In this document: piece by piece, positions 1 to 6,869 of the stretch | Numbering within the stretch: position 1 is the stretch's first letter | Layout of the letters: every line of letters starts with the position of its first letter | From: Alphaproteobacteria bacterium | Lineage (GTDB): Bacteria; Pseudomonadota; Alphaproteobacteria; Rs-D84 | Assembly (NCBI GenBank): GCA_016301865.1 | Contig: JAEDOP010000014.1 | Location: 1 to 10,916, forward strand | DNA length: 10,916 nucleotides | Direction: 5' to 3' | The notes under the pieces: model-generated | What the model was told of the DNA's origin: nothing | Seen by the model: only the letters and a program-made list of their open reading frames with translations | Databases searched by the model: none | Translations under genes and position numbers: made by a program

Positions 1-1
1 C

Positions 2-385
2 GATGCATTGGCGGGCGAAATGAAAAAGTTATTGGAATTTGGATTTGCGAATACGGTCAGCAAAGTATTCTATCAACCCGGTGACATAGTCACAGAAATT
101 CCAGTTTGGTACGGCCGTAAAAAAACGGTAGAGGCAACCGTAGCAAAACCGTTTGCAATAACAGTAGATAAAGAAGTCGGGATTAAGAATGTTCGCGTCC
201 TGGCGCGTTTTAACGAGCCAGTGGCCGCCCCAATACAGGCGGGCGATGAAATTGGCCAACTGATTGCCGAACAAAATGGGCGCGTTGTGGCCAGTGCGCC
301 ACTGGTTGCAAAAGACAAAGTCAACAAGACACAATTCTTGGGGCGCGCGTTCAAAAATATCAAGGTAATATTTGGATGGGAATAA
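2..385 (+). CDS. D-alanyl-D-alanine carboxypeptidase, PBP5/6 (DacA/DacC) type, 3' part only
   Basis: The reading frame is open from the first bases and ends at TAA 383-385, so only the last ~127 residues are present; the serine catalytic domain lies upstream of the window. What is visible matches the C-terminal beta-rich domain of S11 penicillin-binding proteins: a LLEFGFANT segment near the start, then YQPGDIVTEIPVWYG, a GDEIGQL segment and a PLVAKDKV-type strand. The last ~16 residues (FLGRAFKNI then KVIFGWE) form a plausible amphipathic helix, like the one that anchors PBP5 to the periplasmic face of the inner membrane. Family role: removal of the terminal D-Ala from peptidoglycan pentapeptides, which limits cross-linking. 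holB starts 3 bases after the stop, so the two are probably co-transcribed. The product family is secure. DacA versus DacC versus DacF naming cannot be decided from the tail. Confidence 0.9.
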   Translation, partial: DALAGEMKKLLEFGFANTVSKVFYQPGDIVTEIPVWYGRKKTVEATVAKPFAITVDKEVGIKNVRVLARFNEPVAAPIQAGDEIGQLIAEQNGRVVASAPLVAKDKVNKTQFLGRAFKNIKVIFGWE

Positions 386-388
386 GAT

Positions 389-1294
389 ATGGCACCACGA
401 AAAAAATCGGTAAATGAATATAACTTTCCACATCCGATGGATAACGAACACTTGGTCGGGCATGCGGATACACTGCGCAGTTTTATGAACGCGTGGGAAC
501 AACGCGACACACATCCAATTCATCCGGTGTGGATGTTGACCGGCCCGATGGGTATTGGCAAGGCAACATTGGCATACAAAATCGCAAAAATGGTTTATGG
601 GAATGTTGGGGATTTCTTTATCGTGGATATCGACCGAAATATCGACAAAGACGGCAAACCCAAACCAGACGGCAAGGTGATTTCAGTATATACAGTGCGC
701 GCAATGATTGACAAGATGCAGATGTCGTCTATGTCGGGGGATTGGCGCGTGATTTTGATTGACTCGGTCGACCAGTTAAATACTGCTGCATCAAATGCGA
801 TATTAAAATTACTGGAAGAGCCACCGGCCAAGACACTGTTTTTATTGGTGGTGCATCAATTGGCAAATGTGTTGCCAACGGTGCGTTCGCGTGCACGTGT
901 TGAAAAGATGCGACCACTGACCATTTCACAGTTGCGCGAATTGTGCGCAAAGTTTATTCCAGACGATGAAATCAGCACAGAAATACTGAAACTGAGCAAC
1001 GGCAGTTTTGGCAAGATTGCAAACCTGAAAAAATCAGGTGGGGATGCAATCTATGCGGAACTGATTGAAAAACTGGGCGACAAACGCACGACCAGTTCAG
1101 ATATTATGACAATATCACGAAAAATTGCGCCATATCCGGAATTGCATGGAATTTTGTTGGATGCAATTGCATACTTTGGATTGGCCGAACTATATCCGGT
1201 GGCTACACGTGCAATCGCAGATGTCAAGAACGTATATCTGGAACCAGAAATTGCGATATTTAAAATAATAATGGAGATTAAAAAATGTTTATAG
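389..1294 (+). CDS. holB: DNA polymerase III subunit delta' (clamp loader)
   Basis: A 301-residue AAA+ protein of the clamp-loader family; with delta and DnaX it loads the sliding clamp onto primed DNA. Visible signs are an intact P-loop GPMGIGKAT (residues 52-60), a degenerate Walker B (ILIDSVDQL, about 122-130), the family box SNAILKLLEEPP (135-146) and TVRSRAR (164-170) at the SRC arginine-finger position, with Cys replaced by Ala. The four-cysteine zinc module found after the P-loop in E. coli delta' and DnaX is absent, a difference I also associate with alphaproteobacterial forms. The ATG at 389 has GGGA at 378-381, 7 bases upstream, inside the end of the preceding carboxypeptidase gene. 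The 3' end overlaps tatD by 10 bases, so the three genes form one unit. The lack of DnaX-type C-terminal extensions and the neighbours favour delta' over DnaX. Confidence 0.93.
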   Translation: MAPRKKSVNEYNFPHPMDNEHLVGHADTLRSFMNAWEQRDTHPIHPVWMLTGPMGIGKATLAYKIAKMVYGNVGDFFIVDIDRNIDKDGKPKPDGKVISVYTVRAMIDKMQMSSMSGDWRVILIDSVDQLNTAASNAILKLLEEPPAKTLFLLVVHQLANVLPTVRSRARVEKMRPLTISQLRELCAKFIPDDEISTEILKLSNGSFGKIANLKKSGGDAIYAELIEKLGDKRTTSSDIMTISRKIAPYPELHGILLDAIAYFGLAELYPVATRAIADVKNVYLEPEIAIFKIIMEIKKCL

Positions 1295-2037
1295 ATACAC
1301 ATTGTCATCTGACGGATAAATATGTGGACGGTACAGATGGCGTTATTGCACGCGCAGTGAACAATGGTGTTGGTGTGATGATTTGCCCCACCGCAGACCC
1401 AGCCGATATTCCGGCGGCATTAAAACTGGCTGAAACGCACGATAATATATTTTGCACCATTGGAATACATCCAGAATACGCAGATGTGGACGCAACAAAA
1501 TACCTGACGGATTCTGTTATGACCCATGCGCGTGTTGTTGGCGTTGGTGAAATCGGATTGGACTATCACTATAATTCGGACAATCGCAATCAACAAATCA
1601 CATTATTTGAACAGCAGTTGGAAATTGCAAAAAAATACGCCCTGCCCGTGGCGATACATACGCGCGAAGCCGAAGAAGACACAGCCACAATTTTAACAGG
1701 CGATGTGGGCGGCGTTATGCACTGTTTTACCAGTTCGTGGAATTTGGCGAAAAAGATGCTGGACCGTGGTTTTATGTTTTCCGCCAGTGGAATTTTAACA
1801 TTCAAAAACGCTGATGAAATTCGCGAAACTTTTTCAAAAATTCCAATCGACCGAATTGTTATTGAAACGGATGCGCCATACTGCGCGCCCGTGCCATATC
1901 GCGGTAAAGTTTGCGAACCTGCGATGGTAGTCGAGACGGCGCGTGTTTTGGCCCAGATTCATGGCATATCAATGGATGAATTGGAAACAACATTGGTGGA
2001 CAATGTAAAAAAATTATATCCAAAAATTCAAATATAA
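1285..2037 (+). CDS. tatD: TatD family metal-dependent DNase
   Basis: A 250-residue TIM-barrel hydrolase of the TatD family, the usual size. Metal-site residues are all present: H6 and H8 in the N-terminal DTHCH motif, E89 in GEIGLDYHY (88-96), H125 in VAIHTRE, H146 in MHCF and D196 in ETDAPY. The PYRGKVCEP segment near residue 205 is another family signature. Characterised members are Mg-dependent 3'-5' exonucleases or DNases linked to DNA repair and degradation of damaged DNA; D-tyrosyl-tRNA and other hydrolase roles have also been suggested for paralogues, so the substrate is inferred. The ATG at 1285 has GGAG at 1273-1276, 8 bases upstream, and lies inside the end of holB (10-base overlap), indicating translational coupling. 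A strong terminator hairpin begins 10 bases after the stop, so the operon ends here. Confidence 0.95.
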   Translation: MFIDTHCHLTDKYVDGTDGVIARAVNNGVGVMICPTADPADIPAALKLAETHDNIFCTIGIHPEYADVDATKYLTDSVMTHARVVGVGEIGLDYHYNSDNRNQQITLFEQQLEIAKKYALPVAIHTREAEEDTATILTGDVGGVMHCFTSSWNLAKKMLDRGFMFSASGILTFKNADEIRETFSKIPIDRIVIETDAPYCAPVPYRGKVCEPAMVVETARVLAQIHGISMDELETTLVDNVKKLYPKIQI

Positions 2038-2047
2038 TACACGGATA

Positions 2048-2075
2048 AAAAAATCCCCCAGGTGGGGGATTTTTT
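2048..2075. terminator. Bidirectional intrinsic terminator between tatD and the convergent unknown gene
   Basis: A perfect 12-bp inverted repeat: left arm 2048-2059 (six A, T, five C), 4-base loop 2060-2063, right arm 2064-2075 (five G, A, six T). The G/C core is followed by a T tract on either strand, so it should stop transcription both from tatD (+) and from the gene at 2074-2643 (-). The last bases of the right arm form part of the TAA stop codon (2076-2074 on the minus strand) of that gene, so the convergent genes are packed right up to the hairpin. Confidence 0.93.
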
Positions 2076-2643
2076 ATTTCTTGCGATAGGCTGCAACCTC
2101 AACAAACATGATTTGAACCTGGCGTTCCATGTCGCGTTTTTTCTGTTGGGCGGCTATGTGTTCGCGCTTTTTACGATCAGCGACCGTTTTTGGGGTTCGT
2201 GATTGCGCGTTCTGACGACGTTCCGCCTGGTACAATTCCAGGCCACGGATGTATGAATTATTTTCATACAGGGCATCTTTTAGTATTTTTTGCGCACGAT
2301 TTTTAGAACGATTTGGACCGTTCTGGCAATATTCCGACAGATATGACGCGATACGATTTACAAGTGCCTTGATAAATTGCAGGTTCGTCGAATTGGAATC
2401 ATGTGAATCCAACAGACGAATATATAACTTAGTTTGATTGATGATGAATTTTTCTTTGTCTTCGTTCCATGGGTGTAACGTTTGCCATGCCAATTTCTTG
2501 GCTTCGATAGTTTGCAAATTAGTGTCGTGTTTGCCCAGACCGAATTCATTATAAAACTCTTCTGATATCCATTCGATATATTTCTTTAACGCGCGATCCG
2601 CCATTGTTTCGCCGTTTTTATCCATACGTGATTTGTTCTGCAT
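2074..2643 (-). CDS. Unrecognised small basic soluble protein
   Basis: 189 residues from the chosen start; I do not recognise a family. It is hydrophilic with no signal peptide or membrane segment. Residues ~18-60 hold an aromatic, acidic helical stretch (KKYIEWISEEFYNEFG, then LAWQTLHPWNEDKEKF), residues ~65-105 look helical (IRLLDS, FIKALVNRIASYLSEY), and residues ~140-175 are strongly Arg/Lys/Gln-rich and probably a long charged helix, ending in AAYRKK. A longer frame starts at 2694, but that ATG lies between the -35 and -10 boxes of a strong promoter. The ATG at 2643 follows AGGGGG with 6-base spacing, so 2643 is preferred. It stands alone: own promoter, terminator at the stop. The basic tail would suit nucleic-acid or ribosome contact, but that is only a guess. 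Confidence 0.75.
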   Translation of the reverse strand: MQNKSRMDKNGETMADRALKKYIEWISEEFYNEFGLGKHDTNLQTIEAKKLAWQTLHPWNEDKEKFIINQTKLYIRLLDSHDSNSTNLQFIKALVNRIASYLSEYCQNGPNRSKNRAQKILKDALYENNSYIRGLELYQAERRQNAQSRTPKTVADRKKREHIAAQQKKRDMERQVQIMFVEVAAYRKK

Positions 2644-2656
2644 ATTTGCCCCCTGG
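2637..2656 (-). promoter_or_regulatory. Strong Shine-Dalgarno that fixes the start at 2643
   Basis: On the minus strand the run CAGGGGGCAAATATG places AGGGGG about 6 bases before the ATG at 2643. The alternative upstream ATG (2694) has no such site and would precede the inferred transcription start. Confidence 0.7.
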
Positions 2657-2673
2657 TTTGTTTTACCAGTGCA

Positions 2674-2701
2674 AATATACCCAAAATAAATCATTTGTCA
2701 A
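2674..2701 (-). promoter_or_regulatory. Sigma-70-type promoter of the unknown gene 2074-2643
   Basis: On the minus strand a perfect TTGACA (-35; 2701-2696) is separated by 16 bases from TATATT (-10; 2679-2674, 5 of 6 matches). Transcription would start near 2667, giving a leader of ~24 bases before the ATG at 2643. This is the best-matching promoter I found in the window. Confidence 0.8.
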
Positions 2702-2710
2702 CAAAAAATA

Positions 2711-3445
2711 TTATTTTCTTTTCGATTTTTGTTTCTGCATAACGTGGTATTCCAACTGTATTGCAGTGCCAATACCAGATTCTTGCATTTTTTTGGAAAA
2801 AGCCGTACAGTTATGAAATTCCGTTTCCAGCATGCCCCAGCCCGAATATTCCCAATCAATTAAACCAACAATGTTCATTGTACGTGGGTCTACTATAATG
2901 TTGTTACAGATGTCGTTGTGATTCCAGCCGTCGCCATCACCGTTTTTCAAATCAGCTAATTCGGATGGGTCGGCATTATGCATTGCATTAATAAATTCAG
3001 CCAATTGATGACCCAAACGCCACCCATTCTTGGTAATTGTGCGCAGGGACATACGATTTAGATTCTTGCCTGGGACAAAATTATATTTGTAAAAGGTATA
3101 TCCACAGGATTCAATAATATCAATTTTTGGAATACAAATTGGAACAATTGGCCCAAAGGCGTCTGTTATACGCTTTTCCCGCATGATTTTTTCAATGGGA
3201 ATATCCTTGTCATAATATTTGCGGATTTTGCAAACATATTTATTGTTCACAATAAAACCAATATTCCACCCACCCTTAATCACGCGAACATGCCGGAATT
3301 CATTGCGTGGCAAAGCCGCCCTGAGGGCGCGGATTTTTTTACGATAATCGTACAGTTCTTTGCGTCGTATGTTATCGCGCCATTTGCGCACTGGAATAAA
3401 ATGCACCAGAAAATCATAAACCTCAAAATATAAACGCCACAACAC
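2711..3445 (-). CDS. APH/LicA-like small-molecule kinase (aminoglycoside/choline kinase fold)
   Basis: 244 residues from the GTG at 3445. The protein-kinase-like fold of the APH/choline kinase family is indicated, in order, by a Gly-rich loop (VIKGGWNIGF), the nucleotide-binding Lys in KYVCKI, a Glu-rich helix (IEKIMREKRI), the catalytic loop WNHNDICNNIIVD and the metal-binding LIDWEYSGWG. Such kinases phosphorylate choline, ethanolamine, sugars or antibiotics; the substrate here is unknown. The N-terminus (FIPVRKWRDNIRRK) resembles basic stubs that I associate with surface-polysaccharide enzymes, so an envelope role is a weak inference. The catalytic loop is one residue shorter than usual between Asp and Asn. 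The frame is open to a TTG at 3463, but GTG 3445 has AAGGG 8 bases upstream, and an extended -10 would place the transcript start near 3458. The gene ends 67 bases before the next one, which has its own promoter. Confidence 0.72.
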   Translation of the reverse strand: MLWRLYFEVYDFLVHFIPVRKWRDNIRRKELYDYRKKIRALRAALPRNEFRHVRVIKGGWNIGFIVNNKYVCKIRKYYDKDIPIEKIMREKRITDAFGPIVPICIPKIDIIESCGYTFYKYNFVPGKNLNRMSLRTITKNGWRLGHQLAEFINAMHNADPSELADLKNGDGDGWNHNDICNNIIVDPRTMNIVGLIDWEYSGWGMLETEFHNCTAFSKKMQESGIGTAIQLEYHVMQKQKSKRK

Positions 3446-3464
3446 TTTACAAGCCCTTGTCAAA

Positions 3465-3473
3465 ATTATGCCA
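3465..3473 (-). promoter_or_regulatory. Probable extended -10 promoter of the kinase gene
   Basis: The minus strand reads TGGCATAAT: an extended -10 (TG, one base, then CATAAT, 5 of 6 matches). The -35 region is only a T-rich run. The predicted start near 3458 leaves a short leader with AAGGG (3458-3454) and the GTG start at 3445. Confidence 0.45.
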
Positions 3474-3511
3474 TAAATGGTATTGAAAAAAAAGAAAAAA
3501 ACAACTACTTT

Positions 3512-5710
3512 ATGAATATGTTTAATTCAGGCACGGTTGTAAAGGTTTTAATATCTAATATTCCGAATGGCGGATACGATTATCGTTTAACCGCGCCGGC
3601 GGATATTGGCACATTTGTGTCTGTGCGTGTTATGAACCGGCCATGCGTCGGTGTTGTGTGGGGCATAGGCGACAGTAATTTGCCAGATGAAAAAATTCGC
3701 GACGTGTCCGCTGTTCATGACGCAAAATTGAATATAACTGATTTACAGTGGATTAAGCGGATGGCCGACTGGACGCTGATTCCGGCTGGAATGGTGTTAC
3801 GGTTGATTATCAATATACCAGATGCATTTTTGCCCCCACGGATGGAGGCATTGTATTCTTTTAACTTTGACAGCGATACACGTATGACACAAAACAGATT
3901 GGCGGTAATGGACGCATTTTCGTCGAACGATAACGACCCAATGACCGTGTCTGATATTCAAAACATCGCACATGTATCCGCAGCCGTTGTTCGAACCATG
4001 ATAAAAAACGGCACGTTGATACCCGCCGGGGAACAAGTAAAGACAAAACAATACGAACCCCGTATTTATCAAGATTCTGGGGATATTGTATTAAATAGCG
4101 AACAGCAAAATGCCGCCGATGTAATTGGACGCGCAATCGACAATGGCGTTTTTTCAGTACACCTGTTGGATGGAATCACGGGCAGTGGCAAAACCCAGGT
4201 ATATTTTGACGCCGCGTGGCGTGCGTATAAAAAAGGTAAATCGGTATTGCTGATGATGCCGGAAATTGCACTGACCGCGCAGTTTATGTCGCGATTTGAA
4301 TCACGATTTGGCGCACCACCTGTTGTCTGGCACAGTAATCTGACTGCGGCGCGACGACGCGATATTTGGCACGGTGTTTTAAGTGGTAAAATTAAAATGG
4401 TGGTGGGGACGCGCAGTGCACTGTTTTTACCGTGGGGCGATTTAGGCCTGATTGTTATTGACGAAGAACATGACACGTCGTATAAACAGGAAGACATGGG
4501 AAACTATCATGCGCGCGACATGGCCATACTGCGCGCAAAAATTGCTGGATTTCCCGTTGTACTGGCCAGTGCAACACCCGCAGCCGAAACAATCGAAAAC
4601 GTAAACGTTGGCAAGTATACGCGTCTGAAATTAACATCACGATTTGGTGGTGCGCAGATGCCCACAATAACAACAATTGATTTACGCGAAAATCGTCCGA
4701 CACCATACACCGCGAACGACGCCGAACAAACCGGATTTTTATCCACGCCAATGTGCGATGCAATATCAAAAACACTGGCCACTGGGCAACAGGTAATGCT
4801 GTTTATAAACCGGCGTGGATTTGCGCCAATTGTGCAATGTAAAAAGTGCGGATGGACGGCGACATGTCCAGATTGCAGCGTCGGAATGACATATCATAAA
4901 CGCGTTGGCAAATTATTGTGTCACATGTGCGGCCGGACCGCACCATTGACCAAGGCGTGCCCAGAATGTGGCACAGATGTTTCGATGCGCGGGGTTGGAT
5001 TGGAAAAGATTCAAGAAGAAGTTAACGCACGATTCCCAAATGCACGGACGGCGTTGGTATCCAGCGACATTATTACATCGCGCCAGGCATTGGAACGATT
5101 GGTGCATAAAATGGAAAATGGGGAAATCGATATTGTTATTGGCACGCAAATACTGGCCAAGGGGCATCATTTCCCCAACCTGACACTGGTGGGGGTTGTA
5201 GATGCGGATATGGGACTGTTTGGGACAGATTTTCGTGCCGCGGAACATACATTTCAACAATTATTCCAGGTTGCGGGACGCGCAGGACGCGGTTCAACAC
5301 CGGGACGTGTTTTAATGCAAACGTACCAGCCCGACCATCCAGTTTTAACCGCGATTTGTTCAGGTGCGCGCGACGAATTTATGGCGGGCGACATGGCGGG
5401 GCGGCGGGCGGCAAAAATGCCACCGTATGGACAATTGATTGCGATTATCGTAGAAGGCGAACGTGAAGCCACACTGATGAAATACTGTAATGATTTAGCA
5501 GCGGCGGCACCGACACTGAACGGGGCAAAGATTATGGGGCCGATTGCCGCCCAGATTTATCAGATACGAAATTGGTATCGCATGCGATTCTTGGTTGCAG
5601 GGGGTGCGACGGCGGCATTGCAACCGGCGGTGGCACACTGGCTGGGCAAGGTTAAGCAACCCGCAAATATCCGCGTCAAGATTGATGTAAATCCGATTAA
5701 TTTTATGTAA
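3512..5710 (+). CDS. priA: Primosomal protein N', replication restart helicase
   Basis: 732 residues, normal full length. PriA recognises stalled or collapsed forks with its N-terminal domain and reloads the replicative helicase. In order: the 3'-DNA-binding domain (1-~110; GYDYRL and VGVVWG segments), a winged-helix stretch (~125-175), the helicase core with Walker A GITGSGKT (221-228), DEEH box (317-320) and TSYKQED, then the SATPAAET motif (353-360). Eight zinc-binding cysteines (443, 446, 452, 455, 470, 473, 483, 486) interrupt the second RecA lobe, which continues with GTQILAKGHHFP and the motif VI arginines in QVAGRAGRG (586-594). All key residues are intact. There is no clear Shine-Dalgarno before ATG 3512 (the upstream ~45 bases are A-rich), nor before the in-frame ATG at 3518. 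The gene is monocistronic here, divergent from the kinase and closed by a terminator. Confidence 0.97.
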   Translation: MNMFNSGTVVKVLISNIPNGGYDYRLTAPADIGTFVSVRVMNRPCVGVVWGIGDSNLPDEKIRDVSAVHDAKLNITDLQWIKRMADWTLIPAGMVLRLIINIPDAFLPPRMEALYSFNFDSDTRMTQNRLAVMDAFSSNDNDPMTVSDIQNIAHVSAAVVRTMIKNGTLIPAGEQVKTKQYEPRIYQDSGDIVLNSEQQNAADVIGRAIDNGVFSVHLLDGITGSGKTQVYFDAAWRAYKKGKSVLLMMPEIALTAQFMSRFESRFGAPPVVWHSNLTAARRRDIWHGVLSGKIKMVVGTRSALFLPWGDLGLIVIDEEHDTSYKQEDMGNYHARDMAILRAKIAGFPVVLASATPAAETIENVNVGKYTRLKLTSRFGGAQMPTITTIDLRENRPTPYTANDAEQTGFLSTPMCDAISKTLATGQQVMLFINRRGFAPIVQCKKCGWTATCPDCSVGMTYHKRVGKLLCHMCGRTAPLTKACPECGTDVSMRGVGLEKIQEEVNARFPNARTALVSSDIITSRQALERLVHKMENGEIDIVIGTQILAKGHHFPNLTLVGVVDADMGLFGTDFRAAEHTFQQLFQVAGRAGRGSTPGRVLMQTYQPDHPVLTAICSGARDEFMAGDMAGRRAAKMPPYGQLIAIIVEGEREATLMKYCNDLAAAAPTLNGAKIMGPIAAQIYQIRNWYRMRFLVAGGATAALQPAVAHWLGKVKQPANIRVKIDVNPINFM

Positions 5711-5719
5711 ACGAAATAC

Positions 5720-5741
5720 AAATCCGCGATTATGCGGATTT
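5720..5741. terminator. Intrinsic terminator between priA and lpxB
   Basis: Inverted repeat AAATCCGC (5720-5727) / GCGGATTT (5734-5741) with a 6-base loop, followed by a T run to 5745 on the plus strand: a clear terminator for priA. On the minus strand the hairpin is followed only by an interrupted T tract, so it is weaker for lpxB. The lpxB stop codon (5732-5730, minus) lies in the loop. Confidence 0.88.
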
Positions 5742-6869
5742 TTTTATGCCGTCTGCAATCAACATGGCGGCGTCACAATCAGCGGGACACCATAATTTAT
5801 CGGCAGATTTCAAATCCGCAATCATACGTTCGCGTTTTGATGGGATTGTTAGTTGCTGAACCGCGTCAATGATATTATCGGTTGTTGCGGCCGGCCCTAA
5901 AAATTCAGGATACACCGTGCGTCGTAACAATATATTAACCAATGACACCCACTGTGTCTGAATTAACATACGACCAATCCAGGTTGTGATTGCATTCATT
6001 TTATAAACCACAATTGTTGGCACGTGCAACATGGCCAATTCTGCGGATACGGTGCCACTGGCCGCGATTGCGATATATGTTTTCGAATAAATATCATAGC
6101 GTTCGGATGCCGGAACAAGTGTTGGACGAACGCGCCAATCGGCGGTTTCATTACGGATGTATTCCGCCGTTGTTTCAACAGTTGGTATTACAAATTTATA
6201 CCCCACATAGCCATCCCGCGCCAGGCGATCGGCAACATCATGCATAAGTGGCAGAAGTTTTTTTACCTCGGACATTCTGCTGCCTGGGACAAGGGTGATG
6301 ATTTTTTCAGTCGTTTTTTTTGCGCGTTTATTCGCACCAATCAGCGCACCCGCAATCGGGTGGCCAACGGCAACTGTTTCCAGGCCGTGTTTGGTGAAAT
6401 ATGGTACTTCGAATTCAAAAAATGCATATAACTTATCAAATGTTTTGGCGTATTTCTTGGCACGTCCGGGACGCCATGCCCATACCTGGGGGGCGACAAC
6501 GTGATGAAATTTCATACCATCTGCAATCAGTTTTTGACCCGCGGGGGATTTTCGAATCTGCTTAATCACAGACTTGATAAACCCGGGGGCATCAATTGAC
6601 ACAACAACATCAGGTTTGTTTTCAATAATCGCATCGGCCGTCTGTTTAATGCGTCGCGTCAGCGTGCGGGCATGCGCCAAAACTTCGACAATGCCCATAA
6701 CCGCCAAATCAGACATCGGGAACAATGAATGCAACCCCGCCGCCGTCATATTTTCGCCACCAATGCCGATAAAATTGGTGTCCGGCATATTGGACATAAT
6801 ACGACCGCCCAGGACGTCGCCTGAGACTTCGCCGGCGATGATAAATACAGTCTGTTTTTTATTCTGCAT
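5730..6869 (-). CDS. lpxB: Lipid-A-disaccharide synthase
   Basis: 379 residues, close to the 382 of E. coli. This GT19 glycosyltransferase joins UDP-2,3-diacylglucosamine to lipid X to make the lipid A disaccharide at the inner face of the cytoplasmic membrane. Visible motifs are GEVSGD (13-18), GIGG (35-38), VVVSIDAPGF (88-97; Asp93 equals the family's catalytic-site Asp), VVAPQVWAWRPGR (124-136), VGHP (168-171), LVPGSR (193-198), SGTVSAELAM (271-280) and PEFLGP (321-326). The frame is open 40 codons further upstream to 6989, but those codons lie inside lpxA and do not resemble LpxB. The start MQNKKQ at 6869 begins right before the family's first strand. This ATG overlaps the end of lpxA by 11 bases and has no Shine-Dalgarno, so translation is probably coupled to lpxA. 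No lpxI lies between the two genes. Confidence 0.96.
   Translation of the reverse strand: MQNKKQTVFIIAGEVSGDVLGGRIMSNMPDTNFIGIGGENMTAAGLHSLFPMSDLAVMGIVEVLAHARTLTRRIKQTADAIIENKPDVVVSIDAPGFIKSVIKQIRKSPAGQKLIADGMKFHHVVAPQVWAWRPGRAKKYAKTFDKLYAFFEFEVPYFTKHGLETVAVGHPIAGALIGANKRAKKTTEKIITLVPGSRMSEVKKLLPLMHDVADRLARDGYVGYKFVIPTVETTAEYIRNETADWRVRPTLVPASERYDIYSKTYIAIAASGTVSAELAMLHVPTIVVYKMNAITTWIGRMLIQTQWVSLVNILLRRTVYPEFLGPAATTDNIIDAVQQLTIPSKRERMIADLKSADKLWCPADCDAAMLIADGIKKSA

Noticed and set aside
29..523. Long minus-strand open frames across the carboxypeptidase tail and holB start
   Set aside because: They oppose two clearly recognised genes, contain no recognisable motif and cross the gene junction.
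2644..2694. Upstream ATG at 2694 as the start of the unknown gene
   Set aside because: It sits between the -35 and -10 boxes, upstream of the inferred transcript start, and lacks a ribosome-binding site.
3446..3463. TTG at 3463 as the kinase start
   Set aside because: It has no Shine-Dalgarno and lies before the inferred transcript start. GTG 3445 has AAGGG at 8-base spacing. The choice is not certain.
3457..3486. A priA promoter from TTGTCA (3457-3462) and TATTGA (3481-3486)
   Set aside because: The spacer is 18 bases and the -10 matches only 3 of 6 positions. The A-rich gap must hold a priA promoter, but I cannot identify it.
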